From: Microbacterium gubbeenense DSM 15944
GTDB lineage: Bacteria; Actinomycetota; Actinomycetes; Actinomycetales; Microbacteriaceae
NCBI RefSeq assembly: GCF_000422745.1
Contig: NZ_AUGQ01000016.1
Span: 1 to 53,846, forward strand
Length of the DNA stretch: 53,846 nt
Reading direction: 5' to 3'
Below, piece by piece: positions 35,364 through 42,523 of the stretch (within the stretch, counting starts at the first letter, position 1; every line of letters starts with the position of its first letter). Under the pieces are notes generated by a model. It saw nothing but the letters and a program-made list of their open reading frames with translations. It did not search any database and had not been told where the DNA came from. The position numbers and the translations under genes are program-made.

Positions 35364-35587
35364 TTCTTCGCCCTGCTCGTCTTGGTGCCCCGGCGGGCCG
35401 GAGTGTCGGCGAGGCCTTCGAGCGCGTCACCGAGGTCGGTTTCGCTGTCCGCCGCGGTCCAGGTGGCCCGCGCGCCCTTCACGGTGTACGTGCCGCCCTT
35501 GGCCGGGAACTCCTTGGTGTTCGCGTGGACGTCGTAGCGCTTGCCGTGCAGGGGGCCGCCAGTGCAAGTGATGCGTTGCATGGTCAT
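35360..35587 (-). CDS. Small hypothetical protein
   Basis: A 75-residue protein (MTMQRITCTGGPLHGKRYDV) resembling small actinophage proteins with a CTGGPLHGK motif. It has strands around KGGTYTVKGARATW and a basic C terminus. ATG 35587 has AAGGAG upstream. It is the first gene after a terminator and heads the minus-strand block that runs through the terminase genes. Confidence 0.55.
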   Translation of the reverse strand: MTMQRITCTGGPLHGKRYDVHANTKEFPAKGGTYTVKGARATWTAADSETDLGDALEGLADTPARRGTKTSRAKK

Positions 35588-35612
35588 GAGGTTCTCCTTC
35601 GGTGGGTACGGC

Positions 35613-35646
35613 AAAGGCCCACCCCCGGAGGTGGGGGTGGGCCTTT
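35613..35646 (-). terminator. 14-bp hairpin terminator after the lipoprotein genes
   Basis: Perfect arms 35613-35626 and 35633-35646 enclose a 6-nt loop and end in CCTTT on the minus transcript, just past the lipoprotein gene. Transcription of the terminase block may therefore need a separate promoter or antitermination. Confidence 0.75.
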
Positions 35647-35673
35647 CGGGAGCGCGGTTGCGCTCGGCTGGTA

Positions 35674-36183
35674 TCAGTCGCGGGACCAGGGCTCCTCGGG
35701 GTCCGGGCGGAGGACCACGGCCGCTCCGGCCTGAAGGTCGTGGCCGTTCGTGTGGTTGTAAGCGGCGAGGGTTCGTTCGCCTACGCAGAACCGACCGGCG
35801 ATTGCTGCGAGGGTCTCGCCGGGCTGCACCGTGTAGGACACGATCTCGCCTTCCTCGTTGAGGGTAGGGTCTCCGGCGGCCAGATCGCGCGGGCCGGTGT
35901 CGAATATTTCTCCGTCCAGGCGGGCCGTATTGCTATAGGAGGGCGCGTAGGCATCGGCGGGGAGCCGGATGATCGCGGTGGGCCCATCCTTGCAGTCCGC
36001 CGCGCTCAGTTGCGTAGGGGTTGGCGTGGGGCCCGGCGTCTCGGCCGGTTCCGGCGTCGCGGTCTCCGCGGCGACGGGCCCTGGGCTCTCTGCGACTGCC
36101 TCCGGCTCTGCGCTTGGAGAGCAGCCGGTCAGCGCGAGGGCGGCGACAACGGTCACCGAGATCAGAGCCGCATGCTTCTTCAT
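35674..36183 (-). CDS. Prophage LysM lipoprotein
   Basis: A 169-residue exported lipoprotein. The signal ALALTGC (lipobox Cys near residue 19) is followed by a Pro/Glu/Thr-rich spacer and a C-terminal LysM-like domain (SYTVQPGETLAAIAGRFCVG, LAAYNHTNG) that binds peptidoglycan. It is related to the next upstream gene and may change the lysogen's surface, for example to exclude other phages; that role is inferred. ATG 36183 has GAGGA upstream. Confidence 0.75.
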   Translation of the reverse strand: MKKHAALISVTVVAALALTGCSPSAEPEAVAESPGPVAAETATPEPAETPGPTPTPTQLSAADCKDGPTAIIRLPADAYAPSYSNTARLDGEIFDTGPRDLAAGDPTLNEEGEIVSYTVQPGETLAAIAGRFCVGERTLAAYNHTNGHDLQAGAAVVLRPDPEEPWSRD

Positions 36184-36281
36184 AGGTCGATCCTCATATC
36201 GGCGGCGGCGTCGGTTCCGCCGCTGCCGGGGTTCCGCCGCCGTTCCGCGCCCCTGCTCGACGCCTATGGCGGCGAGGGCGG

Positions 36282-36953
36282 TCACTGTTGGGGAGGCATC
36301 GGAATGTCCGGGTTGTTGGCGTACGCCTGCCCGTTCTGGTCGCCAACGCTGGAGATCGTGTATGGGTTCAGGTTGAGGGTGTCTCCCTCGTAGAGGTCCA
36401 TCATCGTGATCCGGGACCCGGCCTGTGGCCAGGGGATGTCCGTCTCCACGGTCGAGGTGTTGCGACGGATCGAGTTCAGTAGGACCAGGTAGTCCCTCGT
36501 TGCGCAGAACCGCTCCGCGATCGCGTCCTCGTTGTCGCCCGCGGCGACGGTGTACGAGGCGGGTACGCCCTCGTCATCTGCGGCGGCGTCGCCCTGCGCG
36601 CCCGGGCGCGCCCCGGTGTCCTGCAGCGGAACGATCGGGAAGCCGCCCAGCGAGTCGCCGTCCCCGTAGGAGCCGTATGCGTCGTTGTTCTGGCCTGCGA
36701 TTTGCTCGCATGCGGCGGCGTCGGTCTCGGCGGGCGCGGTTTCGGTGGGCTCCGCGGCGGGCGTTTCGGTGGGCCCCACCGGCTCGTCCGTTGTCTCCGG
36801 CTCCGGCTCCGGCGACGCGGTCGGTGTGGCGTCGGCAGAGGGCGGGGCGCTCTCGGCCGTGGCTTCCGGCTCGGCACCCGTGGCGCAGCCGGTGAGGGCG
36901 AGCGCGGCGATGCCGATGACGGCCGCCGCTGCGTGTGCTGTGCGGTAGTACAT
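36282..36953 (-). CDS. Prophage lipoprotein with LysM-like domain
   Basis: A 223-residue exported lipoprotein. ALALTGC is an almost identical lipobox to the next gene's, followed by a long P/E/T-rich spacer and a LysM-like C-terminal stretch (SYTVAAGDNEDAIAERFCATRDYLVLLNSI). It shares the overall plan of 35674-36183 and probably arose by duplication. GGAG is only two bases from the chosen ATG 36953, so the start is uncertain. Confidence 0.7.
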   Translation of the reverse strand: MYYRTAHAAAAVIGIAALALTGCATGAEPEATAESAPPSADATPTASPEPEPETTDEPVGPTETPAAEPTETAPAETDAAACEQIAGQNNDAYGSYGDGDSLGGFPIVPLQDTGARPGAQGDAAADDEGVPASYTVAAGDNEDAIAERFCATRDYLVLLNSIRRNTSTVETDIPWPQAGSRITMMDLYEGDTLNLNPYTISSVGDQNGQAYANNPDIPMPPQQ

Positions 36954-36996
36954 GCTCCGATATTTTCATCTATCGGGGGGCGAAAGCCAGCCCGGG

Positions 36997-37278
36997 CTAC
37001 CACTCCTCCGCCACGGCCCCGATCTCGGGCCGCGGCGGCCGCGCACCACGGGACCGGTTGCAGCGTACATGCGAGGGGCGCAGATTGCTGCGCACGAGCG
37101 CGAGGTGCGGGTGCGTTGAGTACGGCTTGACGTGGTCCACATCGAGGGCGTCGGGGTCATGTGCCGGGGCGTCGTAGTCGATCGGTTGCCCGCATAGCCA
37201 GCAGGGCGGCCGGGCGATGCCCCAGAGGCCGTGTAACTCGGCGTGGAGGTCGCGTTCCGCTCGGCTATCCCGTGTCAT
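36997..37278 (-). CDS. HNH endonuclease
   Basis: A 93-residue HNH nuclease. The pair CWLCGQ and CN near the end, with DALDVDHVKPYSTHPHL holding the metal-binding His, and RPSHVRCNRSRG complete the motif. HNH proteins beside terminase genes assist packaging-end cleavage in many phages. I placed the start at ATG 37278, with GGAAC upstream. Confidence 0.8.
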   Translation of the reverse strand: MTRDSRAERDLHAELHGLWGIARPPCWLCGQPIDYDAPAHDPDALDVDHVKPYSTHPHLALVRSNLRPSHVRCNRSRGARPPRPEIGAVAEEW

Positions 37279-37287
37279 GTTCCGTCC

Positions 37288-37356
37288 GCTTGCTTTGTCC
37301 GTGTGCAGGAGTAACGTATGTACTACCAACCGGTACATACGAAAGTAGATGAGATG
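37288..37356 (+). repeat. Triplicated promoter/leader element, copy A
   Basis: Contains TTGCTT (37290-37295), 16 bases, TAACGT (37312-37317), AGGAG, an ATG at 37318 and the palindrome GTATGTAC-N9-GTACATAC (37316-37340, perfect 8-bp arms). Nearly identical to copies at 39189 (plus) and 44229 (minus). It is either a promoter-operator or a translated leader (MYYQPVHTK), or both. Here the inner start lacks a good ribosome-binding site. Confidence 0.75.
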
Positions 37357-37590
37357 AAGACCTACAGCACCCGCGAGGCGGCCATCAGAAACGAGATCAT
37401 CGAGCCGATCATTTCCCAGGCCGCCGAGGCCGGAGTCGAGGTCTGCGCCGACGACGTCTACGCGACCTACGACATCCGGTGGATCGCCTTTTCGATGATC
37501 AGCACCACCGTCCGCCACGGTCCGCTCGAGCACTACCGCAACGGCACCGATGACCAGTTCTGGGCCTGCGTCGAAGACAACTTCCTCTGA
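37318..37590 (+). CDS. Small protein after leader element A
   Basis: A 90-residue protein from ATG 37318, or 78 from the inner ATG 37354. The first 13 residues come from the repeated element (MYYQPVHTKVDEM). The body (KTYSTREAAIRNEIIEPII, CADDVYATYDIRWIAFSMIS) is helical and acidic, and ends DDQFWACVEDNFL. The inner ATG is preceded by GAAAGTAGATGAG, with no clear ribosome-binding site, whereas AGGAG stands six bases before ATG 37318, favouring the longer form. Not recognised as a known family. Confidence 0.6.
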   Translation: MYYQPVHTKVDEMKTYSTREAAIRNEIIEPIISQAAEAGVEVCADDVYATYDIRWIAFSMISTTVRHGPLEHYRNGTDDQFWACVEDNFL

Positions 37591-37613
37591 CTTCCGCCGC
37601 CCGAGCAGCACGG

Positions 37614-37634
37614 GCCCGGGTGCGACCCCCGGGC
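37614..37634 (+). terminator. Hairpin after the first small gene
   Basis: 7-bp GC arms (37614-37620, 37628-37634) and a 7-nt loop, 24 bases after the stop. Each of the three element-led small genes is followed by a GC-rich hairpin. This one may only attenuate into the DUF932 gene. Confidence 0.5.
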
Positions 37635-37678
37635 GGGCACGACGGCAACACCGCCGCCACCACACGAAGGAGCAAGAC

Positions 37679-38665
37679 ATGGCACACGAAATCGACGAAC
37701 TCGCCCCCGGCGTCCACGCGGCGGCATTCGCCCGCATCCCCGCGTGGCACCGCCTCGGCACCGTCCTCGACGGCGAGATGACCGCCGAGGAGGCCATGAG
37801 GGCCGCCCACCTCGCGGGCTGGAACGTCCGCAAGATCGGCCTCACCGCCACGGAGGTCACCGACGACGGCGTCACGTCGCTCGAGGTGCCCGACCGGTAC
37901 GCAACCGTCCGCACGAACCCGGTCACCCAGGCGACCGAGTACCTCGGCACCGTCGGGTCGTTCTACACGCCCATCCAGAACGAGGAGCACGCCGAACTGC
38001 TCAACCGCCTCGTCGACGAGAGCGGCGCGCACTTCGACACCGCCGGAAGCCTCCGCGGCGGGCGCGAGACGTTCATGACGATGAAGCTGCCCGACACGAT
38101 GCTCGTCGGCGGGAAGGACGCCGTCGACCTCAACCTCGTCGCGCTCAACTCGCACGACGGGAACTCCGCGTTCCGGTTCCTCGTCTCGCCCGTCCGCGTC
38201 GTCTGCGCGAACACGCAGGCCGCCGCGCTCCGCGAGGCGAAGGCGACGTTCTCGATCCGCCACACGGCGAACGCGGGCCGCGAGCTGCAGGAAGCGCGCG
38301 AGGCCCTCGGCCTGACGTGGAAGTACGTCGAGGCGTTCGAGCAGGAGGCCGAGGCGCTCCTCGCCCGCCGGTACACGAACAAGCAGTTCGACGCCTACGC
38401 CGCGCAGCTGTTCGGCATCAAGGACGACGGCAAGGCCAGCAAGCGTGCGGCCGAGAACCGCGACGGCCTGATCCGCCTCTACCGCGACAGCGACACGCTC
38501 ACCGGCATCCGCGGCACCCGCTGGGGTGCCTACCAGGCCGTGACCGAGTACGTCGACCACTTCGCGCCCACGCACGGCGAGGACCAGGCCCTCGCGCGCG
38601 CAACGCGCACGGTCGCCAGCCACAAGGCCGACCGGATCAAGAAGAGCGCCTTCGCCCTCCTCTGA
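37679..38665 (+). CDS. DUF932 phage/plasmid protein (TIGR03299-like)
   Basis: A 328-residue protein of the DUF932 group, found on phages and plasmids, of unknown function. Signatures include AWHRLGTVLDGEMTAEEA, YTPIQNEEHAELLNRL and NGDL-like FRFLVSPVRVVCANT. It is acidic to neutral and soluble. AAGGAG precedes ATG 37679. It is one of the few plus-strand genes of the middle region, downstream of copy A. Confidence 0.8.
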   Translation: MAHEIDELAPGVHAAAFARIPAWHRLGTVLDGEMTAEEAMRAAHLAGWNVRKIGLTATEVTDDGVTSLEVPDRYATVRTNPVTQATEYLGTVGSFYTPIQNEEHAELLNRLVDESGAHFDTAGSLRGGRETFMTMKLPDTMLVGGKDAVDLNLVALNSHDGNSAFRFLVSPVRVVCANTQAAALREAKATFSIRHTANAGRELQEAREALGLTWKYVEAFEQEAEALLARRYTNKQFDAYAAQLFGIKDDGKASKRAAENRDGLIRLYRDSDTLTGIRGTRWGAYQAVTEYVDHFAPTHGEDQALARATRTVASHKADRIKKSAFALL

Positions 38666-38715
38666 CAACGACTGGGCCGGGGGAGCGATCCCTCGGCCCC
38701 GAAAGGAGTACCGCT

Positions 38716-39042
38716 ATGGCGGTCAAGACATCACAGCCGGGTGGGGATGCCCGCCGACGGGCGGGTAACGTCATTCGCATGGCCGGACAGGACTACCTCG
38801 ACATTGCCGGGATCGCCGAGCGCATCGGCGTGAAGCCCGCCAGCGTGCAGACGTACCACACGCGCGCGAAGACGAACAGGAAGGCCGGGACGCCGAAGGA
38901 GTGGGACCTGCCCGAGCCGGACATTCGCATCGGCGGCCGCCCTGCGTGGCTCGTCGAGACGATCGAGACGTGGGAGAAGGCGCGGCCGGGCACGAATACC
39001 GACGCGGCGACGGCCGCGCGCCGTAAGGGCGGCGAGCCGTGA
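38716..39042 (+). CDS. Putative DNA-binding HTH protein
   Basis: A 108-residue basic protein. DYLDIAGIAERIGVKPASVQTYHTRAK (residues about 26-52) is a MerR/excisionase-like helix-turn-helix. The rest includes GGRPAWLVETIETWEKARPG, a typical HTH-associated wing. ATG 38716 has AAAGGAG upstream. It may regulate the nearby promoters; no target is shown. Confidence 0.65.
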   Translation: MAVKTSQPGGDARRRAGNVIRMAGQDYLDIAGIAERIGVKPASVQTYHTRAKTNRKAGTPKEWDLPEPDIRIGGRPAWLVETIETWEKARPGTNTDAATAARRKGGEP

Positions 39043-39143
39043 TCCGCTCCGAGCAGGTGCGCGCCCGCTACGCCGTCTCCGACGAGATGCTCGCGCGCGG
39101 GCGGGGCGACGTGTGCCCGGCGTGCGGGAGGTCGGTGGGCTAG
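39039..39143 (+). CDS. Tiny protein with a CxxC knuckle
   Basis: A 34-residue frame whose GTG overlaps the previous stop by four bases. The product ends DVCPACGRSVG, half of a zinc knuckle. It could be a truncated or very small zinc-binding protein. It is short enough that it might be spurious. Confidence 0.35.
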   Translation: MIRSEQVRARYAVSDEMLARGRGDVCPACGRSVG

Positions 39144-39188
39144 TCGTGGCCGGTTGGTGTGGCGGGGTCGGGGCGTGGTCCCGGCCCC

Positions 39189-39257
39189 GCTTGCTTTCCG
39201 TTTGTGTAGGAGTAACGTATGTACTACCAGCCGGTACACACGAAGGAGCTAGAGATG
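39189..39257 (+). repeat. Triplicated promoter/leader element, copy B
   Basis: TTGCTT (39191-39196), 16 bases, TAACGT (39213-39218), and the palindrome 39217-39241 with one mismatch in the right arm (GTACACAC). The leader ATG is 39219, with AGGAG ahead. The inner ATG 39255 has the phage's usual AAGGAGCTAGAG ahead. Confidence 0.75.
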
Positions 39258-39509
39258 ACCGACACCGCCGCCCGCGTCCTGATGAGCATCAGTGACAACC
39301 AGGGCTACGCGCCCGACCAGATCAACAGCACCATTAGCCTCGGCGACCTGCTCGAGCAGGTCGAGCAGGCGGTAAAGGTCTTCGGCGAGGACGCGCTGGT
39401 CGTCCTCGCCAACGGGCAGCGCTACGGGGCGGGCTACGGCGCGATCCCGTCGCTCGCCTGCGAGGACCTGTTCGTCGACCCCAACGACGAGGGCGACGAC
39501 TACTACTGA
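39219..39509 (+). CDS. Small acidic protein after leader element B
   Basis: A 96-residue protein from ATG 39219, or 84 from ATG 39255; both have good ribosome-binding sites. After the shared MYYQPVHTKELEM the body is acidic (LGDLLEQVEQAVKVFGEDAL, LANGQRYGAGYGAIPS) and ends VDPNDEGDDYY. It resembles no domain I know. It forms a one-gene unit: element, gene, terminator at 39515. Confidence 0.6.
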   Translation: MYYQPVHTKELEMTDTAARVLMSISDNQGYAPDQINSTISLGDLLEQVEQAVKVFGEDALVVLANGQRYGAGYGAIPSLACEDLFVDPNDEGDDYY

Positions 39510-39514
39510 GAGGA

Positions 39515-39553
39515 GGAGGCCCGGCCGGGTGCACAACGTCCGGCCGGGCCTCC
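39515..39553. terminator. Bidirectional terminator between the small gene and formyltransferase
   Basis: Perfect 14-bp arms 39515-39528 and 39540-39553 with an 11-nt loop, between convergent genes. It closes the element-B unit on one strand and the ParB/ABC-GNAT/formyltransferase cassette on the other. Confidence 0.8.
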
Positions 39554-39556
39554 GGC

Positions 39557-40195
39557 TTATCCGGCCGTCAGCTCGAGCAGCTCGGGCCGGTACACCGGGG
39601 CCGAGTCGAACGACGGCTCCCATGTCGCGAGCTTGTCATTCTGCGGCCGAATCGGCACCTGCGCGGGGTCTGCCGCAAGGGCGACCGCTTCGCGCGTGAG
39701 CCGGATGCCCAGCGGGAACAGGTAGTCGGACCAGAGGTGCGACGCCTTCATCCCGCCGGGCACGATGACGTGCTCCTGTAGGGCGATGGGGCCACCGTCG
39801 ACGCGATCGGTGAGGTGGTAGATTGTGCCGCCCGTGACGCGCTCGCCGAGGCGTGACTGCCACTTCACCGCGTCGCGGCCCCTGTGGAGGGGCAGGAGCG
39901 ACGGGTGGTAGCCGAGGGCCAGCGGCGCGCGTGCGCGCGTTCTGCGGCCCACGAATGCGTGGCTGTGGGCGGTGTAGATGAGGTCGACGCCGTCGGGCAC
40001 GTGGTCGGGCGTGAGCCGGTCGACGTCGGTCCACGGTGTGCCCGTGCGCTCGCAGTAGAGCGCGAGGGGATCGCGGCCGCCGCGGCGGCCCTCGGCGGGG
40101 GAGCAGACGCCCGCGAGGGCGTGCCCGTCCTCGACGATTGCCTCGGCTGCGGCGAGCCCGAACGAGCCGGACCCCGCGAGGTACACGTTGATCAT
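39557..40195 (-). CDS. Formyltransferase-fold protein
   Basis: A 212-residue protein of the formyl_trans_N fold (methionyl-tRNA/GAR/UDP-sugar formyltransferases, which use 10-formyl-tetrahydrofolate). HPSLLPLHRGRDAVKW holds the His of the catalytic triad (His97), and GGTIYHLTDRVDGGPI the Asp (Asp133). The triad Asn, normally two residues before that His, is Gly95. It lacks the tRNA-binding C domain. ATG 40195 overlaps the previous stop; part of a three-gene cassette. Substrate unknown; an amino group on a modified base is a guess. Confidence 0.75.
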   Translation of the reverse strand: MINVYLAGSGSFGLAAAEAIVEDGHALAGVCSPAEGRRGGRDPLALYCERTGTPWTDVDRLTPDHVPDGVDLIYTAHSHAFVGRRTRARAPLALGYHPSLLPLHRGRDAVKWQSRLGERVTGGTIYHLTDRVDGGPIALQEHVIVPGGMKASHLWSDYLFPLGIRLTREAVALAADPAQVPIRPQNDKLATWEPSFDSAPVYRPELLELTAG

Positions 40196-41400
40196 GCCGT
40201 CTCCTTGTGCGTGGAGGTGTCGCCGTAGTAGCGGAAGCCCTGGACGGCGCGCAGGTGGCCGCCGAAGCCCGAGGCCCCGAAGGATCCCGTCTTCGCGGCG
40301 GCGCGTTTAAGGGATGCCTTTGACGCGCCCTTGTTGGATCCGGACAGCGTGCCGCTGATCTGCCGCCACAGCGTCGAGCGCCGGAGCGCAGCCGATAGCT
40401 GCGGGTGGGACGTGTGGAAGGTGGTCGTCATCCGTCGGCCAGGGAGGACGCCCTCGCCGGTGCGCTGCAGCTCGCAGACGTGGTTGAGGAATCGGACGCC
40501 TACGCCCGCACCCTGCCACTCGGGCAGGACGACGAGCCGGGACGCGCGCGCCTCGACGGCATTCACCTTCCGGCCCCGTCGGTCCTTAGTCGCTACGTTC
40601 TTCGTGCCGACGCCGAGGTGCGCGACGGGCTCGCCGTCGACGAACGCGACGTAGCACTTCGCGCCGATCATGCGGGGGATATCTAGATAGTGATGCGGCT
40701 TAAAGAACGGCCATAGGTCCCACCCGCCCATCCGGACTTCCACGTCGATCCTCGGCCGTCGCCAAGTTTTACCCTCCTTGTCGGAGGCAAGCTGGAACTG
40801 CTTGGTGCCGGTGTCGATGACCCAGTCGGGCTCGACCCAGTCGAGGATGTCGTAGTGGCAGGACAGGAGAACGGCCTTGCCGCCCGTGCGACGCCACGCC
40901 TTGGCGAACGCGCCCGCGCCCACCTTTGCGATCTGGCGGTCGACCACAGACGTGAACTCGTCGAACACGACGCGGTCGGGCTGCTCGGCGAGGATGCGGG
41001 CGAGGTCGGCTCGGAAGCGCTGCCCCATCGACAGGACCGAGTACGGCCGGAGCCATACGGGCACGTCGCCGAGGCCCGCGGACGCGAGCGCGCCCGTGAC
41101 GGCGTCGAAGCTCCCGCCCGGGGCGATCGCATCAACGATGGGCTTGTCGTCGGGCCAGCCGTCGGCCTCGTAGAAGGCATCTCCGTCCCAGAGCTGCCGA
41201 CCGATGCTCGACTTGCCTGACCCGGAAGGGCCGACGACGACGCCGACCTTCCAGTCGCCGTCCATGTCGATCGGGAGGTCGAGGTCCAGCCGGAACCGGG
41301 TGGCCTGGTCGTTGGTCGCGTTGAACAGCGAGCGGACGCGCTCGGCGCGGTATGAGTCGTACGGCGGGACCGATTGGTCGACGCGGATCGCGGTCGTCAT
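40192..41400 (-). CDS. ABC-type ATPase fused to a GNAT domain
   Basis: A 402-residue two-domain protein. The first half is an ABC ATPase: Walker A GPSGSGKSS (57-65), signature SVLSMGQ (121-127), Walker B RVVFDEF (143-149), switch His182; no membrane partner is encoded, so it is probably not a transporter. Residues about 240-345 are a GNAT fold, with ASRLVVLPEWQGAGVGVRFL (acyl-CoA pyrophosphate-loop region). Phage Mu's Mom DNA modifier has a GNAT fold, a possible precedent. It overlaps both neighbours by four bases. Confidence 0.72.
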   Translation of the reverse strand: MTTAIRVDQSVPPYDSYRAERVRSLFNATNDQATRFRLDLDLPIDMDGDWKVGVVVGPSGSGKSSIGRQLWDGDAFYEADGWPDDKPIVDAIAPGGSFDAVTGALASAGLGDVPVWLRPYSVLSMGQRFRADLARILAEQPDRVVFDEFTSVVDRQIAKVGAGAFAKAWRRTGGKAVLLSCHYDILDWVEPDWVIDTGTKQFQLASDKEGKTWRRPRIDVEVRMGGWDLWPFFKPHHYLDIPRMIGAKCYVAFVDGEPVAHLGVGTKNVATKDRRGRKVNAVEARASRLVVLPEWQGAGVGVRFLNHVCELQRTGEGVLPGRRMTTTFHTSHPQLSAALRRSTLWRQISGTLSGSNKGASKASLKRAAAKTGSFGASGFGGHLRAVQGFRYYGDTSTHKETA

Positions 41401-41960
41401 ACCGTCACGACCTTGCACTCGTAGCCCTCGCCCTTGAGGCGTTCGTAGACGGCCTCCTGCTCGGCCTCGTTGGTGCAGACGACCGTCACGGCGAACTGGG
41501 CGTTGTATTTGTCGTCCTCGGGCTCGAGCAGGTCGGCCGCGCCGGGAGCGCCCTCGTCGTCCGAGACGAGCTCGTCGACTGCGTCGGTGTCGTATCCGGT
41601 GCCGTCGAGGTCGTCGAGGCCGCCCAGCAGCTCGAGGAGTGCGTCGGTGTCGTAGTCGGCGAGGTCGTTCGTGCGGTTGTCGACCGCGACGATCTTCGCC
41701 GCCTGCTGCTCGTCGACGTCGACGACGGACACGAGCACCTCGCCCCACCCGAGCTTCCGCGCGGCCTGCAGGGTGTGGTTCCCGGCGAGCACCTCGAGCG
41801 CGTGCCCGGTGTGTGTGCCCTCGTTCACGACGAGCGGCCGGTACTGACCGTGTGCCTTGAGCGATGCGGCGATCGCGTCCACGTCGCCGCGCCGGGGGTT
41901 GCCCCGGTACGGGCGAAGATCGGCGACGGGCATTGGGACGGTACGGACGATCGTTGACAC
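41397..41960 (-). CDS. ParB-like nuclease-domain protein
   Basis: A 187-residue ParB/sulfiredoxin-fold protein. NPRRGD (21-26), GQYRPLVV (38-45) and AGNHTLQAARKLGW (59-72) are the ParB-domain signatures; the C-terminal half is acidic. Such phage proteins bind or nick DNA or bind CTP. No HTH or partner ParA, so plasmid partition is unlikely. I set the start at GTG 41960, with GGGAG upstream. First gene of the cassette; stop overlaps the ATPase start. Confidence 0.78.
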   Translation of the reverse strand: MSTIVRTVPMPVADLRPYRGNPRRGDVDAIAASLKAHGQYRPLVVNEGTHTGHALEVLAGNHTLQAARKLGWGEVLVSVVDVDEQQAAKIVAVDNRTNDLADYDTDALLELLGGLDDLDGTGYDTDAVDELVSDDEGAPGAADLLEPEDDKYNAQFAVTVVCTNEAEQEAVYERLKGEGYECKVVTV

Positions 41961-42044
41961 GGCGAACTCCCTAGTGCGCGGGTGAAGACTGCCCCGCGGG
42001 GAGTCGTCTCCGGTGCCTGACCGGCCCTCGACCCACGGGGATGC

Positions 42045-42086
42045 GAAACGCCCCCTCGACGGAGCTAGGTGCCGAGGGGGCGTTTC
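42045..42086 (-). terminator. Hairpin upstream of the ParB-like gene
   Basis: 14-bp perfect arms (42045-42058, 42073-42086) with a 14-nt loop and a GTTTC end on the minus transcript, between the small-gene operon and the ParB-like gene. With the terminator at 39515 it brackets the cassette. Confidence 0.75.
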
Positions 42087-42143
42087 TCGGACAGCTTTTG
42101 CCATCCAATAGGAAAGACTATTGCACGTTTTGCAGGTTCTTGT

Positions 42144-42347
42144 CTACCCGACACGCGGTCGGCCCGGACGAGTCCGGGCTGCCGCCGCTAGAACGTCTTC
42201 GGTGCGGACGTTGAGGCCGTCGGTGGTCTCGGTTGCCCGGAGCTTGCCTCCCCGCACCCAGCGGTAAATCGTGTCCGGGGACTTTCCCGTTGCGGCGGCC
42301 GCCTCGGCGATAGTCAGTTCGCGCTTTCGGATCGTTCGGCCCATCAT
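42144..42347 (-). CDS. HTH (MerR/excisionase-type) protein
   Basis: A 67-residue basic protein. RELTIAEAAAATGKSPDTIYRWVRGGKL is a helix-turn-helix of the HTH_17 type, and TTDGLNVRTEDVL forms the wing. It could be a small regulator or an excisionase; the other candidate for Xis is at 50798. Starts at ATG 42347 or 42344; overlaps the previous stop. Confidence 0.7.
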   Translation of the reverse strand: MMGRTIRKRELTIAEAAAATGKSPDTIYRWVRGGKLRATETTDGLNVRTEDVLAAAARTRPGRPRVG

Positions 42348-42523
42348 GCGTTGCCGCCTCGAGTGGACCCAGCCAGGATGACCGGTCCGCCTACCTGGAT
42401 CGCCGCCTGCGCCGCGAGCGTCGGCTGCCAGCCGCGGTCCTCGAGCCCGACCTTTAGCGTGTCGAGCAGATCGCAGATGCCGGACATGGCCTCGACTACT
42501 TCGAGCTGCTGTTCCGGGGTCAT
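42344..42523 (-). CDS. Small hypothetical protein
   Basis: A 59-residue protein (MTPEQQLEVVEAMSGICDLL), helical, with a glycine-rich end. ATG 42523 overlaps the previous gene's stop. Not recognised; part of a coupled run of small early genes. Confidence 0.5.
   Translation of the reverse strand: MTPEQQLEVVEAMSGICDLLDTLKVGLEDRGWQPTLAAQAAIQVGGPVILAGSTRGGNA

Noticed and set aside
36930..36960. ATGTACTACC at the start of the lipoprotein gene as a fourth copy of the triplicated element
   Set aside because: Only about ten bases match; no TTGCTT/TAACGT boxes and no palindrome, so chance or a very degenerate remnant.
41397..41960. ParB-like gene as part of a plasmid-style partition system
   Set aside because: No ParA gene, no centromere-like repeats and no ParB HTH domain; an integrated prophage does not need partition.
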